In this document: in pieces, positions 18,098-27,563 of the stretch
Position numbering within the stretch: the first letter of the stretch is position 1
Layout: the number at the start of each line of letters is the position of its first letter
Assembly: GCA_014647935.1 (NCBI GenBank)
Contig: BMQD01000011.1
Span: 62,001 to 126,000 of the forward strand
DNA length: 64,000 nt
Reading direction: 5' to 3'
Source of the DNA: Planomonospora parontospora
Lineage (GTDB): Bacteria > Actinomycetota > Actinomycetes > Streptosporangiales > Streptosporangiaceae
Notes under the pieces: generated by a model
Told to the model about the DNA's origin: nothing
What the model saw: only the letters and a program-made list of their open reading frames with translations
Database searches by the model: none
Made by a program: the position numbers and the translations under genes

Positions 18098-18775
18098 TCA
18101 GGGCTCGTCGGAGAACTTCACCGTGACCTTCGTGAAGCCGAGGCCGTTCAGCATGCCCTGCAGCATCGCCTTGGTGTTCTGGTCGGCGCGGTTGCGCAGG
18201 TCGCTGGCGAGGGCCGCCTCGGCGATCTTCTTCTCGGCCAGCACGTAGAGCTCCTGCTGGTCGGCCGGGGAGGAGGACAGGAAGTCCCCGACCCGGTCGA
18301 ACAGGCCGCGCTGCTGGTCGTAGACGTAGGAGCGCCGGTTGTCGAGGTTGGGCTTCTCCAACTGGGCGCGAGGGAGCCGTACGGTGACCTCGGTGCGGTC
18401 GGGGGAGACGGTCAGCGCGTCCTTGGCCAGGCCGCCGAAGTCCACGTAGGCGTCGACGCCGCCCGCGCCGACGAAGAGGGTCCGGGTGCCCTTGATGGCG
18501 TCCGGCAGGAAGTCGGCGTCCTTCTCCAGGTCCACGATGACCTGGAAGTTGCCGGTGGCCGCCTCGAACCGGCTGAGATCGTGGATGGACTGCAGCAGGG
18601 CGGGCTGGCTGCGGTCGACCGTGGTCTCGCCGAAGGGGTCCAGCCACGACCAGGCGACCCTGGCCCCCACGGCCAGGAGGACCACGGCGACGAGGAACCC
18701 GGCCAGGAAGCGCCAGCGGCGCCGGCGCGGCGCCGGGGGGGCGACGTCGGGGGGTGCTTCCGGGGGAGCGTTCAC
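18098..18775 (-). CDS. DUF4230 membrane-anchored protein
   Basis: 225 residues. A Pro-rich cytoplasmic start is followed by one membrane helix (FLAGFLVAVVLLAVGARVAW) and an extracytoplasmic DUF4230 domain, recognised by the conserved run from LLQSIHDLSRFEAATGNF through VIVDLEKDADFLP, FVGAGGVDAYVDFGGL and YVYDQQRGLFDRVGDFLS. The function of DUF4230 is not established. Monocistronic and convergent with meaB. Confidence 0.85.
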   Translation of the reverse strand: MNAPPEAPPDVAPPAPRRRRWRFLAGFLVAVVLLAVGARVAWSWLDPFGETTVDRSQPALLQSIHDLSRFEAATGNFQVIVDLEKDADFLPDAIKGTRTLFVGAGGVDAYVDFGGLAKDALTVSPDRTEVTVRLPRAQLEKPNLDNRRSYVYDQQRGLFDRVGDFLSSSPADQQELYVLAEKKIAEAALASDLRNRADQNTKAMLQGMLNGLGFTKVTVKFSDEP

Positions 18776-18830
18776 AGCCGTGTCCTTCCCTCGGGGGCCG
18801 CTTTCTCACCTGGACCCTACGCGGATCCCG

Positions 18831-20600
18831 TCACCGCCGCGGCAGGTGCCCGGAGGCCGCGTCCCGCAGGCGCCACCGGAGCACGTCGCGGACGCTCCCG
18901 AGCGGTGAGCCGTCCGCCCGGTGCGGCTCGCCGCCGTGGCGGTCCCCGGTCCCGCCGCCCGCCGGCTGACGGGACCTGCCGCCGTGGTGGTCCCTGGGCC
19001 CGCCGTCCCCGCGGCCGCGCGGCTCCCCGTTCCCGGGGCCCTCGTGGCGGGGGCGGTCTCCGGAGGGGCCGTCCTCCGGGGCGGGACCGCGCCGTCCGTG
19101 CGGCGGGGCGGGCGCCTCCGGGGCGGGTGAGACGGCCGGTCGGGCGAACAGCACGTCCTCGGGCGCCTGGTAGAGCTGGCCGGCGCGGGGCGCCCCCTCC
19201 GCGAGGCCCGTCCGCCCGAGGCCGGCGGTCCCGTCCCCGGCCCGCTCCCGCGCGGACCCGCCGCGGCCCTTCGGCTCACCGGTCCTGCGCGTGCCGGAGC
19301 TCTGGCGGCTCCCGGTCTCCCGGGGCTCGGAGGTCTCCTGCTGCGACCGGCGGGTCTGCTCGCTCTGGGCCGTCTGGGCGCCGAAGTGGGTGCTCTGCAG
19401 CCGGCAGCCGGTGAAGTCGGAGTAGTAGAGCCGCAGCCAGCCGCGCCGCTGGGCCTCGGTCAGGCCGGAGAACCAGGCGGCGGCGTATTGGTGCTCGGGC
19501 AGCGGCCCGCCGGGCAGCGGTTCACCGCGCAACCAGGCCGTCACGATGTCGCGGTATCCGTCCGCCACCGTGCCCTCGCACTCCTCGGCGAGGCCCTCCA
19601 CGAACTCGTCGGCCGCCCGGTCGGCGAACCCGGCCGACAGGTCGTCGACGTGGACGGGGACCACGCCCGGCGGGAGGACGGCGTCGTCGCGCCGCGGGCG
19701 CTGCTCGACCCGGGAGAACTCGCCCGGGGTCCCCGCCAGCCGGGAGGCGATCTTGACGAACGCCGAGCCCAGCTCGTCCAGCCCGGTGCGCATCCCCGGA
19801 TGCACGCAGACCATGATCGGCCATTCCTGGCAGCTGTAGACCACCCGCTGGATGGCGATCGGCTTCGGTTCGGAGAGCAGGCGGGCGACGCCGGTGCCGG
19901 CGGCCAGCACCGCGAGCAGCGCGGCGGCCAGCACCAGCGCCTGGCGGGTCACGATGGCGGCCCAGCCCAGCAGGAGCGCGGCGCTGACCCCCAGCAGCCA
20001 GAGCGTCTGGTCGGTGAAGGCCGCCGCGCTCAGTCCCTGGAAGAGGTCGTACGGCTCCCGCGTGGCGGGGGCGAGCCGGTCGGCCCAGGTCGAGCCGTCC
20101 GCCAGCCAGCTGAACAGGGCGTAGCAGCCGAGACCGGCGAGCGCCGGAGTGATCGTCCAGGGCAGCAGCCACCCGGTCACCCAGCCGATGGTGACGTACA
20201 GGGCGAGCCCGGACACGCCCATGATCAGGCCGCTGGGCAGCAGCCGCCCCGCCTGCTCGCTGAGCATGGTCTTGACCGCCAGGACCAGCACCGTGGCGGT
20301 GTAGGAGCCCATGACGACCACCAGGATCGCCAGCGGGGCGCGCACCGCCTGCCACGTCGTCAGGGCCCTGCCGCCGGTCGCGCGCCGCCTGCGCACCGCC
20401 ACCCAGGCGGCGAACGCGGCGGCGACCGGTCCGGTGATCCGCAGTGAGCCGATGAGAGCGACGATGAGGTTCTCCCAGGCGCTGACACCGGGAATGAGGA
20501 CGCTCCACGCCGCGACCACGCCGAGCACGAGCAGGACGGCGACCGCCACCAACGCGCTCTGCTGGAGTTCCTCGCGTGAAACGCCCCTGTGCTCACGCAC
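18831..20600 (-). CDS. Polytopic membrane protein with disordered C-terminus
   Basis: About 589 residues. The first half has seven to eight hydrophobic segments (from SALVAVAVLLVLGVVAAWSV to VLAAALLAVLAAGTGVARL). A soluble domain of about 170 residues follows, with two Cys (YSCQEW, MVCVHPGM). The last 170 residues are Arg/Gly/Pro/Ser-rich and disordered. I do not recognise the family with confidence. The GTG start at 20600 overlaps the stop of a small upstream ORF (GTGCGTGA). If that start is wrong, the frame continues into a Trp-Arg repeat encoded by a 12-bp tandem array. That extension looks unlike protein, so I exclude it. Confidence 0.65.
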   Translation of the reverse strand: MREHRGVSREELQQSALVAVAVLLVLGVVAAWSVLIPGVSAWENLIVALIGSLRITGPVAAAFAAWVAVRRRRATGGRALTTWQAVRAPLAILVVVMGSYTATVLVLAVKTMLSEQAGRLLPSGLIMGVSGLALYVTIGWVTGWLLPWTITPALAGLGCYALFSWLADGSTWADRLAPATREPYDLFQGLSAAAFTDQTLWLLGVSAALLLGWAAIVTRQALVLAAALLAVLAAGTGVARLLSEPKPIAIQRVVYSCQEWPIMVCVHPGMRTGLDELGSAFVKIASRLAGTPGEFSRVEQRPRRDDAVLPPGVVPVHVDDLSAGFADRAADEFVEGLAEECEGTVADGYRDIVTAWLRGEPLPGGPLPEHQYAAAWFSGLTEAQRRGWLRLYYSDFTGCRLQSTHFGAQTAQSEQTRRSQQETSEPRETGSRQSSGTRRTGEPKGRGGSARERAGDGTAGLGRTGLAEGAPRAGQLYQAPEDVLFARPAVSPAPEAPAPPHGRRGPAPEDGPSGDRPRHEGPGNGEPRGRGDGGPRDHHGGRSRQPAGGGTGDRHGGEPHRADGSPLGSVRDVLRWRLRDAASGHLPRR

Positions 20601-20790
20601 GGGAGGGCGCGGGCCGGGCCCACGCCGCGTCCACCGCCGCGTCCACCGCCGCGTCCACCGCCGCGTCCACCGCCGCGTCCACCGCCGCGTCCACCGCCGC
20701 GTCCACCTCCGCGTCCACCGCGCCGGAGCCCGGACCGGAGTCCGGGCCGCAGCCGGCATGGCGTGCGAACGCCTTCGAATCGTCGTCCAT
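20593..20790 (-). CDS. Small Ala/Val/Asp-repeat ORF upstream of membrane protein
   Basis: 65 residues: MDDDSKAFARHAGCGPDSG, then a run of VDAA repeats from the 12-bp array, ending APSRA. A GGGGGG tract lies 7 nt before the ATG. Its stop overlaps the membrane-protein GTG, the arrangement of a translationally coupled pair. It may be a real short protein whose repeat number varies, or the true N-terminal region of a gene joined by a frameshift. No family match is recognised. Confidence 0.4.
   Translation of the reverse strand: MDDDSKAFARHAGCGPDSGPGSGAVDAEVDAAVDAAVDAAVDAAVDAAVDAAVDAAWARPAPSRA
20627..20722. repeat. 12-bp tandem array, eight units
   Basis: GCGTCCACCGCC is repeated exactly six times (20627-20698), followed by a copy with CTCC (20699-20710) and a copy ending CGCG (20711-20722). 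Because 12 is divisible by three, copy-number change never shifts frame. On the minus strand the three frames read VDAA, TRRW and GRGG. Confidence 0.95.
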
Positions 20791-21012
20791 CAAGCACCCC
20801 CCGTGCGGTGAATGTGCGGAGCCGGTCCCCTCGGCGTCCGGTCCCGCCCGCTTCCCCCGCGGGCCGGACTTGAGTCCCCGTCGCCACTTGGCTGCGGCCT
20901 CACCATTCGATGTGGGAACCATAACTGAGTGTGACGTTTCACGTCCGGGTTCTTGGCCAAGCCGCCAATCTGATCACTCTACGTATATGGGCGAACCGGG
21001 ACGAGGCCGCGC

Positions 21013-21018
21013 TACCGT
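21013..21018 (+). promoter_or_regulatory. -10 element of leaderless marR transcript
   Basis: TACCGT, 7 nt before the GTG at 21026, with no ribosome binding site between. This spacing places transcription start at or next to the start codon. Confidence 0.55.
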
Positions 21019-21025
21019 AGCCTGT

Positions 21026-21652
21026 GTGGCTACCGACCAGCTGAACCTGCCGTTCGACCCCATCGAGCGTGCCGCGGAGACGTGGCGCACCCGCTTCGGG
21101 CCGTCGTCGGCGATGGCCGCGGTTACCTCGATCATGAGAGCGCACCAGATCCTGCTGTCGCAACTGGACACGCTGCTCAAGCCGTATGACTTGACCTTTG
21201 CCCGGTACGAGGCACTGGTTTTGCTCACCTTCAGCAGGGCCGGGGCGCTGCCGCTGTCGCGGATCGGCGAGCGGCTGATGGTGCACCCGACGAGCGTCAC
21301 CAACACCGTGGACCGGCTGGAGCGGGCCGGGCTGGTCCGGCGCAGGCGCAATCCCAGGGACGGCCGCGGGGTGCTGGCGGAGATCACCGACCATGGCAGG
21401 GAGGTGGTGGCCCGGGCCACGGAGGCGCTGATGGGCGCCGACTTCGCCATGCCGATGTACGGCGAGGCGGAGCTGGAGCAGCTGTTCGGCCTGCTCAGGA
21501 CCCTCAGGGTGGCCGCCGGCGACTTCGCGGCCGAGCACGGTGTCGATCACGGTGCCGATCACGGTGCCGATCACAACGCCGATCGCCGTGCCGACCACCG
21601 TGCCGGGCGCGGGACCGGGTGCGCCGCTCCCGGTCTGGCGAACAAATACTAG
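21026..21652 (+). CDS. MarR-family regulator with His/Asp repeat tail
   Basis: 208 residues. The winged helix spans about 40-150: YEALVLLTFSRAGALPLSRIGERLMVHPTSVTNTVDRLERAGLV, with the typical wing RRRRNPRDGRGVLAEIT. After the dimerisation helices there is a tail EHGVDHGADHGADHNADRRADH, split as EHGVDHGADHGA and DHNADRRADHRA, encoded by degenerate 12-bp repeats. Start GTG at 21026 because of the leaderless -10; an ATG at 20987 is in frame. It reads toward the acyl-CoA mutase gene, and a 24-bp palindrome over its stop codon is a likely operator, so it may sense an acyl-CoA or branched-chain intermediate. Confidence 0.88.
   Translation: MATDQLNLPFDPIERAAETWRTRFGPSSAMAAVTSIMRAHQILLSQLDTLLKPYDLTFARYEALVLLTFSRAGALPLSRIGERLMVHPTSVTNTVDRLERAGLVRRRRNPRDGRGVLAEITDHGREVVARATEALMGADFAMPMYGEAELEQLFGLLRTLRVAAGDFAAEHGVDHGADHGADHNADRRADHRAGRGTGCAAPGLANKY
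21533..21604 (+). repeat. Degenerate 12-bp repeats encoding DHGA-like tail
   Basis: Six units of GAKCACGGTGYC type (best copies GATCACGGTGCC at 21545-21556 and 21557-21568) run in frame at the 3' end of the MarR gene and encode its (D/E)H(G/N/R)A tail. Confidence 0.85.
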
Positions 21653-21667
21653 GACGTCCTAGTATTT
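21644..21667. promoter_or_regulatory. 24-bp perfect palindrome, likely operator of mutase gene
   Basis: The sequence with core TACTAGGACGTCCTAGTA is a perfect 24-bp palindrome. It includes the MarR stop codon and lies 95 nt before the mutase ATG. With no unpaired loop it would be a poor RNA terminator, whereas its length and symmetry are those of a dimeric repressor site. The binding protein may be the adjacent MarR or a global acyl-CoA regulator. Confidence 0.6.
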
Positions 21668-21762
21668 TCCGCAGGGCCCCTCCCCGGAGCCGGCCGCCCA
21701 CAGGCGGGCACGGACCGCGGGAGGAGGGGCCGGGGCCACGAGCCGGACGGAAGAGGTGGGGC

Positions 21763-23430
21763 ATGAACGCCGAGGAGATCGAGGCGGGCAGGGCGCGCTG
21801 GCAGGCGCGGTTCGACCGGGCCGCCAAGCGTGAGTCGGAGTTCCGGACGCTCTCCGGCATGGAGGTGGAACCCGTCTACGGCCCGCCCGGGGAGGACCCG
21901 CGCTTCGAGCGCATCGGCTGGCCCGGGGAATACCCCTTCACCAGGGGCCTGCACGCCACCGGCTACCGCGGCAAGACGTGGACCATCCGGCAGTTCGCCG
22001 GGTTCGGCAACGCCAGGCAGACCAACGAGCGCTACAAGATGATCCTGGGGGCCGGCGGCGGCGGGCTGAGCGTGGCCTTCGACATGCCGACGCTCATGGG
22101 CCGCGACTCCGACGACCCGCGCTCGCTCGGCGAGGTCGGGCACTGCGGCGTGGCGATCGACTCCGCCCAGGACATGGAGCTGCTGTTCGACGGCATCCCG
22201 CTGGGCGACATCACGACCTCCATGACGATCAGCGGCCCCGCCGTGCCGATCTTCTGCATGTACGTCGTCGCGGCCGAGCGGCAGGGCGTGCCGGTCGGCA
22301 GGCTCAACGGCACGCTGCAGACCGACATCTTCAAGGAGTACATCGCGCAGAAGGAGTGGCTGTTCGCCCCCGAGCCGCACCTGCGGCTGATCGGCGACCT
22401 GATGGAGTTCTGCGCCGCGGAGATCCCGGCCTACAAGCCGCTCAGCGTCTCCGGCTACCACATCCGCGAGGCGGGCTCCACGGCCGCGCAGGAGCTGGCG
22501 TTCACCCTGGCCGACGGCTTCGGCTACGTGGAGCTCGGCCTGTCCCGGGGCCTCGACATCGACGTCTTCGCCCCCGGCCTGTCGTTCTTCTTCGACGCGC
22601 ACATCGACTTCTTCGAGGAGATCGCCAAGTTCCGGGCCGCCCGGCGGATCTGGGCCCGCTGGCTGCGCGACGTCTACGGGGCCAGGACCGACAAGGCCCA
22701 GTGGCTGCGCTTCCACACCCAGACGGCGGGGGTCTCGCTGACCGCGCAGCAGCCGTACAACAACGTGGTCCGCACCGCGGTCGAGGCGCTCGCGGCCGTG
22801 CTCGGCGGCACCAACTCGCTGCACACCAACGCGCTGGACGAGGTGCTGGCGCTGCCCACGCAGAAGGCCGCCGAGATCGCGCTGCGCACCCAGCAGGTGA
22901 TCATGGAGGAGACCGAGGTCGTCAACGTCGCCGACCCGCTCGGCGGGTCCTGGTACGTCGAGGCGCTCACCGACCGCATCGAGGCCGAGGCCGAGGCGAT
23001 CTTCGCGAAGATCCGGGACATGGGCTCCGACGGCTCGATGACCTCGGGCATCCTGCGCGGCATCGAGGACGGCTGGTTCATGTCGGAGATCGCCGAGGCC
23101 GCCTTCGACTACCAGCGCAAGCTGGAGAAGGGCGAGAAGCGGATCGTCGGGGTGAACTGCCACACCGCCTCCGCCGAGGAACCCCTAGAGATCCTGCGGG
23201 TCAGCCACGAGGTCGAACGGGAGCAGAACCGGGTCCTGGCCGCCCGCCGCGCCGCCCGCGACCAGGATGCCGCCGACGCCGCGCTGGCCGCGCTGGTCCG
23301 GGCCGCCGAGGGCGAGGGCAACATGATCCCGGCCATGCTCGACGCCGTCCGCGCCGAGGCCACCCTCGGCGAGATCTGCGACGCCCTGCGCGGGGTGTGG
23401 GGGGTCTACACCGAACCCGCGCGCTTCTGA
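21763..23430 (+). CDS. icmA: Isobutyryl-CoA mutase-like large subunit (B12-dependent acyl-CoA mutase)
   Basis: A 555-residue TIM-barrel catalytic subunit with the mutase core [84 protein letters not shown]. It lacks the C-terminal B12-binding domain, which icm systems carry on a separate small subunit. Two substrate-pocket positions are diagnostic in this family. RQF (Phe78) and EYIAQ (Gln196) match the Phe80/Gln198 pair of isobutyryl-CoA mutase at a constant offset of 2, not the Tyr/Arg pair of methylmalonyl-CoA mutase. It would interconvert isobutyryl- and n-butyryl-CoA. No small-subunit gene is in the window. AGAGG precedes the ATG. Confidence 0.88.
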   Translation: MNAEEIEAGRARWQARFDRAAKRESEFRTLSGMEVEPVYGPPGEDPRFERIGWPGEYPFTRGLHATGYRGKTWTIRQFAGFGNARQTNERYKMILGAGGGGLSVAFDMPTLMGRDSDDPRSLGEVGHCGVAIDSAQDMELLFDGIPLGDITTSMTISGPAVPIFCMYVVAAERQGVPVGRLNGTLQTDIFKEYIAQKEWLFAPEPHLRLIGDLMEFCAAEIPAYKPLSVSGYHIREAGSTAAQELAFTLADGFGYVELGLSRGLDIDVFAPGLSFFFDAHIDFFEEIAKFRAARRIWARWLRDVYGARTDKAQWLRFHTQTAGVSLTAQQPYNNVVRTAVEALAAVLGGTNSLHTNALDEVLALPTQKAAEIALRTQQVIMEETEVVNVADPLGGSWYVEALTDRIEAEAEAIFAKIRDMGSDGSMTSGILRGIEDGWFMSEIAEAAFDYQRKLEKGEKRIVGVNCHTASAEEPLEILRVSHEVEREQNRVLAARRAARDQDAADAALAALVRAAEGEGNMIPAMLDAVRAEATLGEICDALRGVWGVYTEPARF

Positions 23431-23549
23431 CGGACTTCCCCGCCGTGCCCCGCCGTGCCCCGCCGTTTCCCGTCGGCCCCGGCCCCTCGCGGGCGCTCCC
23501 GGGCGCGCGGAGTACGGCCGGGCCCTCCTCATGCGGCAGGATTGGAGGT

Positions 23550-24485
23550 ATGAGCCCAGCGGATTTCACTCCTCGACCCGGATCGCTCTACGGTGCCGTC
23601 GACCTCGGCGCGCGCAAGCAGGCGCTGGAGGCGCAGGCGCGCAGGGAGACCACCGCGCAGCAGACCGGAGGCGTCCCGGCGCAGGTCATCGATGTCGACG
23701 ACGCCAGCTTCGCGACGGAGGTCGTCGAACGCTCCATGAACAGCCTGGTGCTGCTGGAGCTCACCGTCACCCGGGCCGAGCAGGCCAGGGACTACAGCCT
23801 CCTGCTGGAGAAACTGGCCGCGGAGAACGCCGGCCGGTGGGTGCTGGCCCGGGTGGACGTCGAGGTCAGCAGGCAGATCGCGCAGGCGCTCCGGGTGCAG
23901 AACGTGCCCGCCCTGTACGCCATCTTCCAGGGGCAGCCGGTGGCCGTCGTCCCGGGCATCGCCACCGAGCCGCAGCTGCGCGACTGGCTCACCCAGCTCA
24001 TGGAGGCCCTCGCGCAGTACCTCCCGCCGCCCGCCGAGGGGCAGGAGGGCGAGCCCGCCTCCCAGGAGCCTCCGGTGGACCCGGACGTCCTCGCGGCGGA
24101 GCAGGCCATCGACGCCGGCGACCTCGACGGGGCGACGGCGGCCTACGAGCGGCTGCTGGCCCGCTCCCCGAACAACGAGGACGCCAAGCTGGGACTGGCC
24201 GGGCTGGGCCTGATCCGCCGGACCACCGGCGTCGACCCGGCCGACGTGGAGCGCCGCCTGGCCGACCCCGCCGACGTCGCGGCCCAGCTCCTGGCCGCCG
24301 ACTTCGAGATGCTCTCCGGTGAGGTGGACGCCGCCTTCGACCGCCTCGTCGGGGTCGTCCGCCGGACCTCCGGCGACGACCGCGACAAGGCCAGGGTGCA
24401 CCTGCTCGGCCTGTTCGAGACGCTTCCCGGTGACGACCCGTCCGTCGTCAAGGCCCGCAGGAACCTCGCCTCCGCACTGTTCTGA
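23550..24485 (+). CDS. Thioredoxin-fold/TPR co-chaperone, YbbN (CnoX)-like
   Basis: 311 residues. The N-terminal thioredoxin-like domain (about 45-150) keeps the fold (VLLELTVTRAEQARDYSLLLEKLAAENAGRW, VQNVPALYAIFQGQPV) but has no CxxC, so it cannot be a redox thioredoxin. The C-terminal half has TPR-like helices (AEQAIDAGDLDGATAAYERLLARSPNNEDAKLGLA). This is the YbbN/CnoX plan of holdase chaperones that hand clients to GroEL or DnaK. GGAGG is 1-2 nt from the ATG with TTGGAGGT, a strong site. Confidence 0.88.
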   Translation: MSPADFTPRPGSLYGAVDLGARKQALEAQARRETTAQQTGGVPAQVIDVDDASFATEVVERSMNSLVLLELTVTRAEQARDYSLLLEKLAAENAGRWVLARVDVEVSRQIAQALRVQNVPALYAIFQGQPVAVVPGIATEPQLRDWLTQLMEALAQYLPPPAEGQEGEPASQEPPVDPDVLAAEQAIDAGDLDGATAAYERLLARSPNNEDAKLGLAGLGLIRRTTGVDPADVERRLADPADVAAQLLAADFEMLSGEVDAAFDRLVGVVRRTSGDDRDKARVHLLGLFETLPGDDPSVVKARRNLASALF

Positions 24486-24626
24486 GCCGCGCCCGGAAGC
24501 CCGCGTACACCCGATCGTGACCGTGCCCGCGGACCCCGGCAGGCGGTCCGCGGCACGGACACCCGTCCGTTGGTGGCACGATGGAGGCATCCCGAACCGG
24601 GCTTGTCGCGAAGGAGCGGATTGACC

Positions 24627-26039
<1,413 letters not shown>

Positions 26040-26074
26040 CCCCCTCCCGGCACCTCCGGACCCGCCCCACCCGC

Positions 26075-26095
26075 CCCGCCGGGCCGTACGGCGGG
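26075..26095 (+). terminator. Hairpin after malic enzyme gene
   Basis: CCCGCCG (26075-26081) and CGGCGGG (26089-26095) with a 7-nt loop, 36 nt past the malic enzyme stop. It has no T-run, as is usual for this GC content. Confidence 0.45.
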
Positions 26096-26180
26096 CGGGA
26101 CCGGAGCCGATTCCGGGCCACGGCGGGGCAAGGCGGGGGGTAAGGCGGCACGATCCGCGTCCAGCCATCATGATGGGTGT

Positions 26181-26759
26181 ATGGCGGAGGCGATCTATGT
26201 CGGCGGGCTGCTGGTGGCGACACCTCAGCTGGAGGATCCCAACTTCCGGCGTTCCGTGGTCCTGATCCTGGAACACGACATCGACGGGGGCACTCTCGGG
26301 GTGGTGCTCAACCGCCCGAGCGACGTCTCGGTGACGCAGGTGCTGCCCAGCTGGGACGCCCTGGTCACCGGCCCGCCCGTGCTGTTCCAGGGCGGGCCGG
26401 TCCAGACCGACAGCGCGCTGGCGCTGGCCGCGGTCCCGAGCGGGCAGGAACCGCTGGGCTGGCGGAGGCTGCACACGGGGGCCGCCGCGGTGTCGCGGCT
26501 GGGGACCGTCGACCTCGACGCCCCGCCGGAGATCCTCGCGGGGGAGATCGCCCAGATGCGGATCTTCGCCGGTTACGCCGGATGGACCGGCGGGCAGCTG
26601 GAGGCCGAGATCGGCGACGGCGCGTGGTACGTCGTGGACGCGGAGCCCGGCGACACCTTCCACGCGGCCCCCGAGACGCTGTGGCGCGCGGTCCTGCGCC
26701 GCCAGCGCGGCGAGCTGGCCTACGTGGCCACCTGCCCCGACGACCCCTCGATGAACTGA
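26181..26759 (+). CDS. YqgE/AlgH family protein
   Basis: 192 residues matching the YqgE fold throughout: GGLLVATPQLEDPNFRRSVVLILEHD, GTLGVVLNRPSDV, LFQGGPVQTDSALALA, RIFAGYAGWTGGQLEAEI and GAWYVVDAEPGDTF. The biochemical role is not established; Pseudomonas AlgH affects alginate and quorum-sensing genes. Monocistronic, and its 3' end overlaps the convergent TetR gene by 40 nt. Confidence 0.92.
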   Translation: MAEAIYVGGLLVATPQLEDPNFRRSVVLILEHDIDGGTLGVVLNRPSDVSVTQVLPSWDALVTGPPVLFQGGPVQTDSALALAAVPSGQEPLGWRRLHTGAAAVSRLGTVDLDAPPEILAGEIAQMRIFAGYAGWTGGQLEAEIGDGAWYVVDAEPGDTFHAAPETLWRAVLRRQRGELAYVATCPDDPSMN

Positions 26760-27412
26760 CCTGCGGGGCCGCGTGACGGGGCCTGCCGCGAGGGGCGGTC
26801 CCAGCCGGGGCGCAGGGAGCGCTCGGCCAGGGCGAGCATCTGCTCCAGGCGTTCGGTGAGGGCGCCCAGGTCGTCGGCACTCCGAGCGGTGCAGTGCTCG
26901 AGGCCGACCCGTGCCACGGTGGTGAACAGGGCGACCACGAAGTGGGGGAGGTGGTCGTCGGGGGAGACGCCCTCACGCCGCGCCACCTCGGCGATCAGCC
27001 GCCGCTCGTTCTCCATCATCCGGCGGACGTTCCCGGCGAAGAGCGCGGGGGTGACCTCGATCAGCTCCCGGGCCCTGAGGAACCTCGCGACGTCGGTGGG
27101 CTCCCCCTCCCTCAGCTCGGCGACGACGGCGCGCATGGCGTGGCCGAGCGCGGTGAACGGCGCCTCCCCGGCGGGGCGCGCGGCCAGTTCCCTCAGCATC
27201 ACCTCATGCCCGTCGACGGGAAGGGAGAGCGCGACGTCCTCCTTGGTCGCGAAGTAGCGGAAGAACGTGCGGGGCGAGACGTCGGCGGCGGCCGCGATCT
27301 GGTCGACGGTCGTGGCCTCGTAGCCCTGGGCCGCGAACAGTCCGAGAGCGGCGTCGACCAGCGCCAGCCGGGTTCGCTGCTTCTTGCGCTCGCGTAGGCC
27401 GGGCTGACTCAT
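26720..27412 (-). CDS. TetR-family repressor of adjacent MFS pump
   Basis: 230 residues with a standard TetR N-terminus: RTRLALVDAALGLFAAQGYEATTVDQIAAAADVSPRTFFRYFATKEDV. The remainder is an all-helical ligand domain. Start ATG at 27412, with GAGGAG 9 nt upstream; an ATG at 27421 abuts that site. Divergent from the MFS gene with a 7-bp inverted repeat between, the usual layout of a drug-responsive repressor and its pump. Confidence 0.92.
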   Translation of the reverse strand: MSQPGLRERKKQRTRLALVDAALGLFAAQGYEATTVDQIAAAADVSPRTFFRYFATKEDVALSLPVDGHEVMLRELAARPAGEAPFTALGHAMRAVVAELREGEPTDVARFLRARELIEVTPALFAGNVRRMMENERRLIAEVARREGVSPDDHLPHFVVALFTTVARVGLEHCTARSADDLGALTERLEQMLALAERSLRPGWDRPSRQAPSRGPAGQFIEGSSGQVAT

Positions 27413-27430
27413 GGTTGTCATCTCCTCGCA

Positions 27431-27457
27431 ACATATGCTGCAGAGTCTGCCATATGT
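27431..27457. promoter_or_regulatory. TetR operator, inverted repeat ACATATG/CATATGT
   Basis: ACATATG (27431-27437) and CATATGT (27451-27457) are perfect inverted half-sites with 13 nt between, 10-20 nt upstream of the TetR start in the divergent region with the MFS gene. A second similar element with CATGTG and CATAAA lies at 27485-27507. Confidence 0.6.
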
Positions 27458-27563
27458 CATGCCGTGCCTCATAAAACGATTTGTCATGTGTCAGTCCCTG
27501 CCATAAATTACCGACCGTCAATGTCCCAAGATGGGACGTATCCAGTGATGGGGGGACCCTTCC

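Noticed and set aside
20627..20722. Possible CRISPR-like array
   Set aside because: The units are contiguous 12-bp tandem repeats with no spacers.
21644..21667. Reading the 24-bp palindrome as an intrinsic terminator
   Set aside because: There is no unpaired loop and the T-run is short; a dimeric protein site fits better.
21653..21762. Cobalamin riboswitch before the B12-dependent mutase
   Set aside because: I looked for the conserved B12-box-like core and found none; only the palindrome is visible in this short interval.
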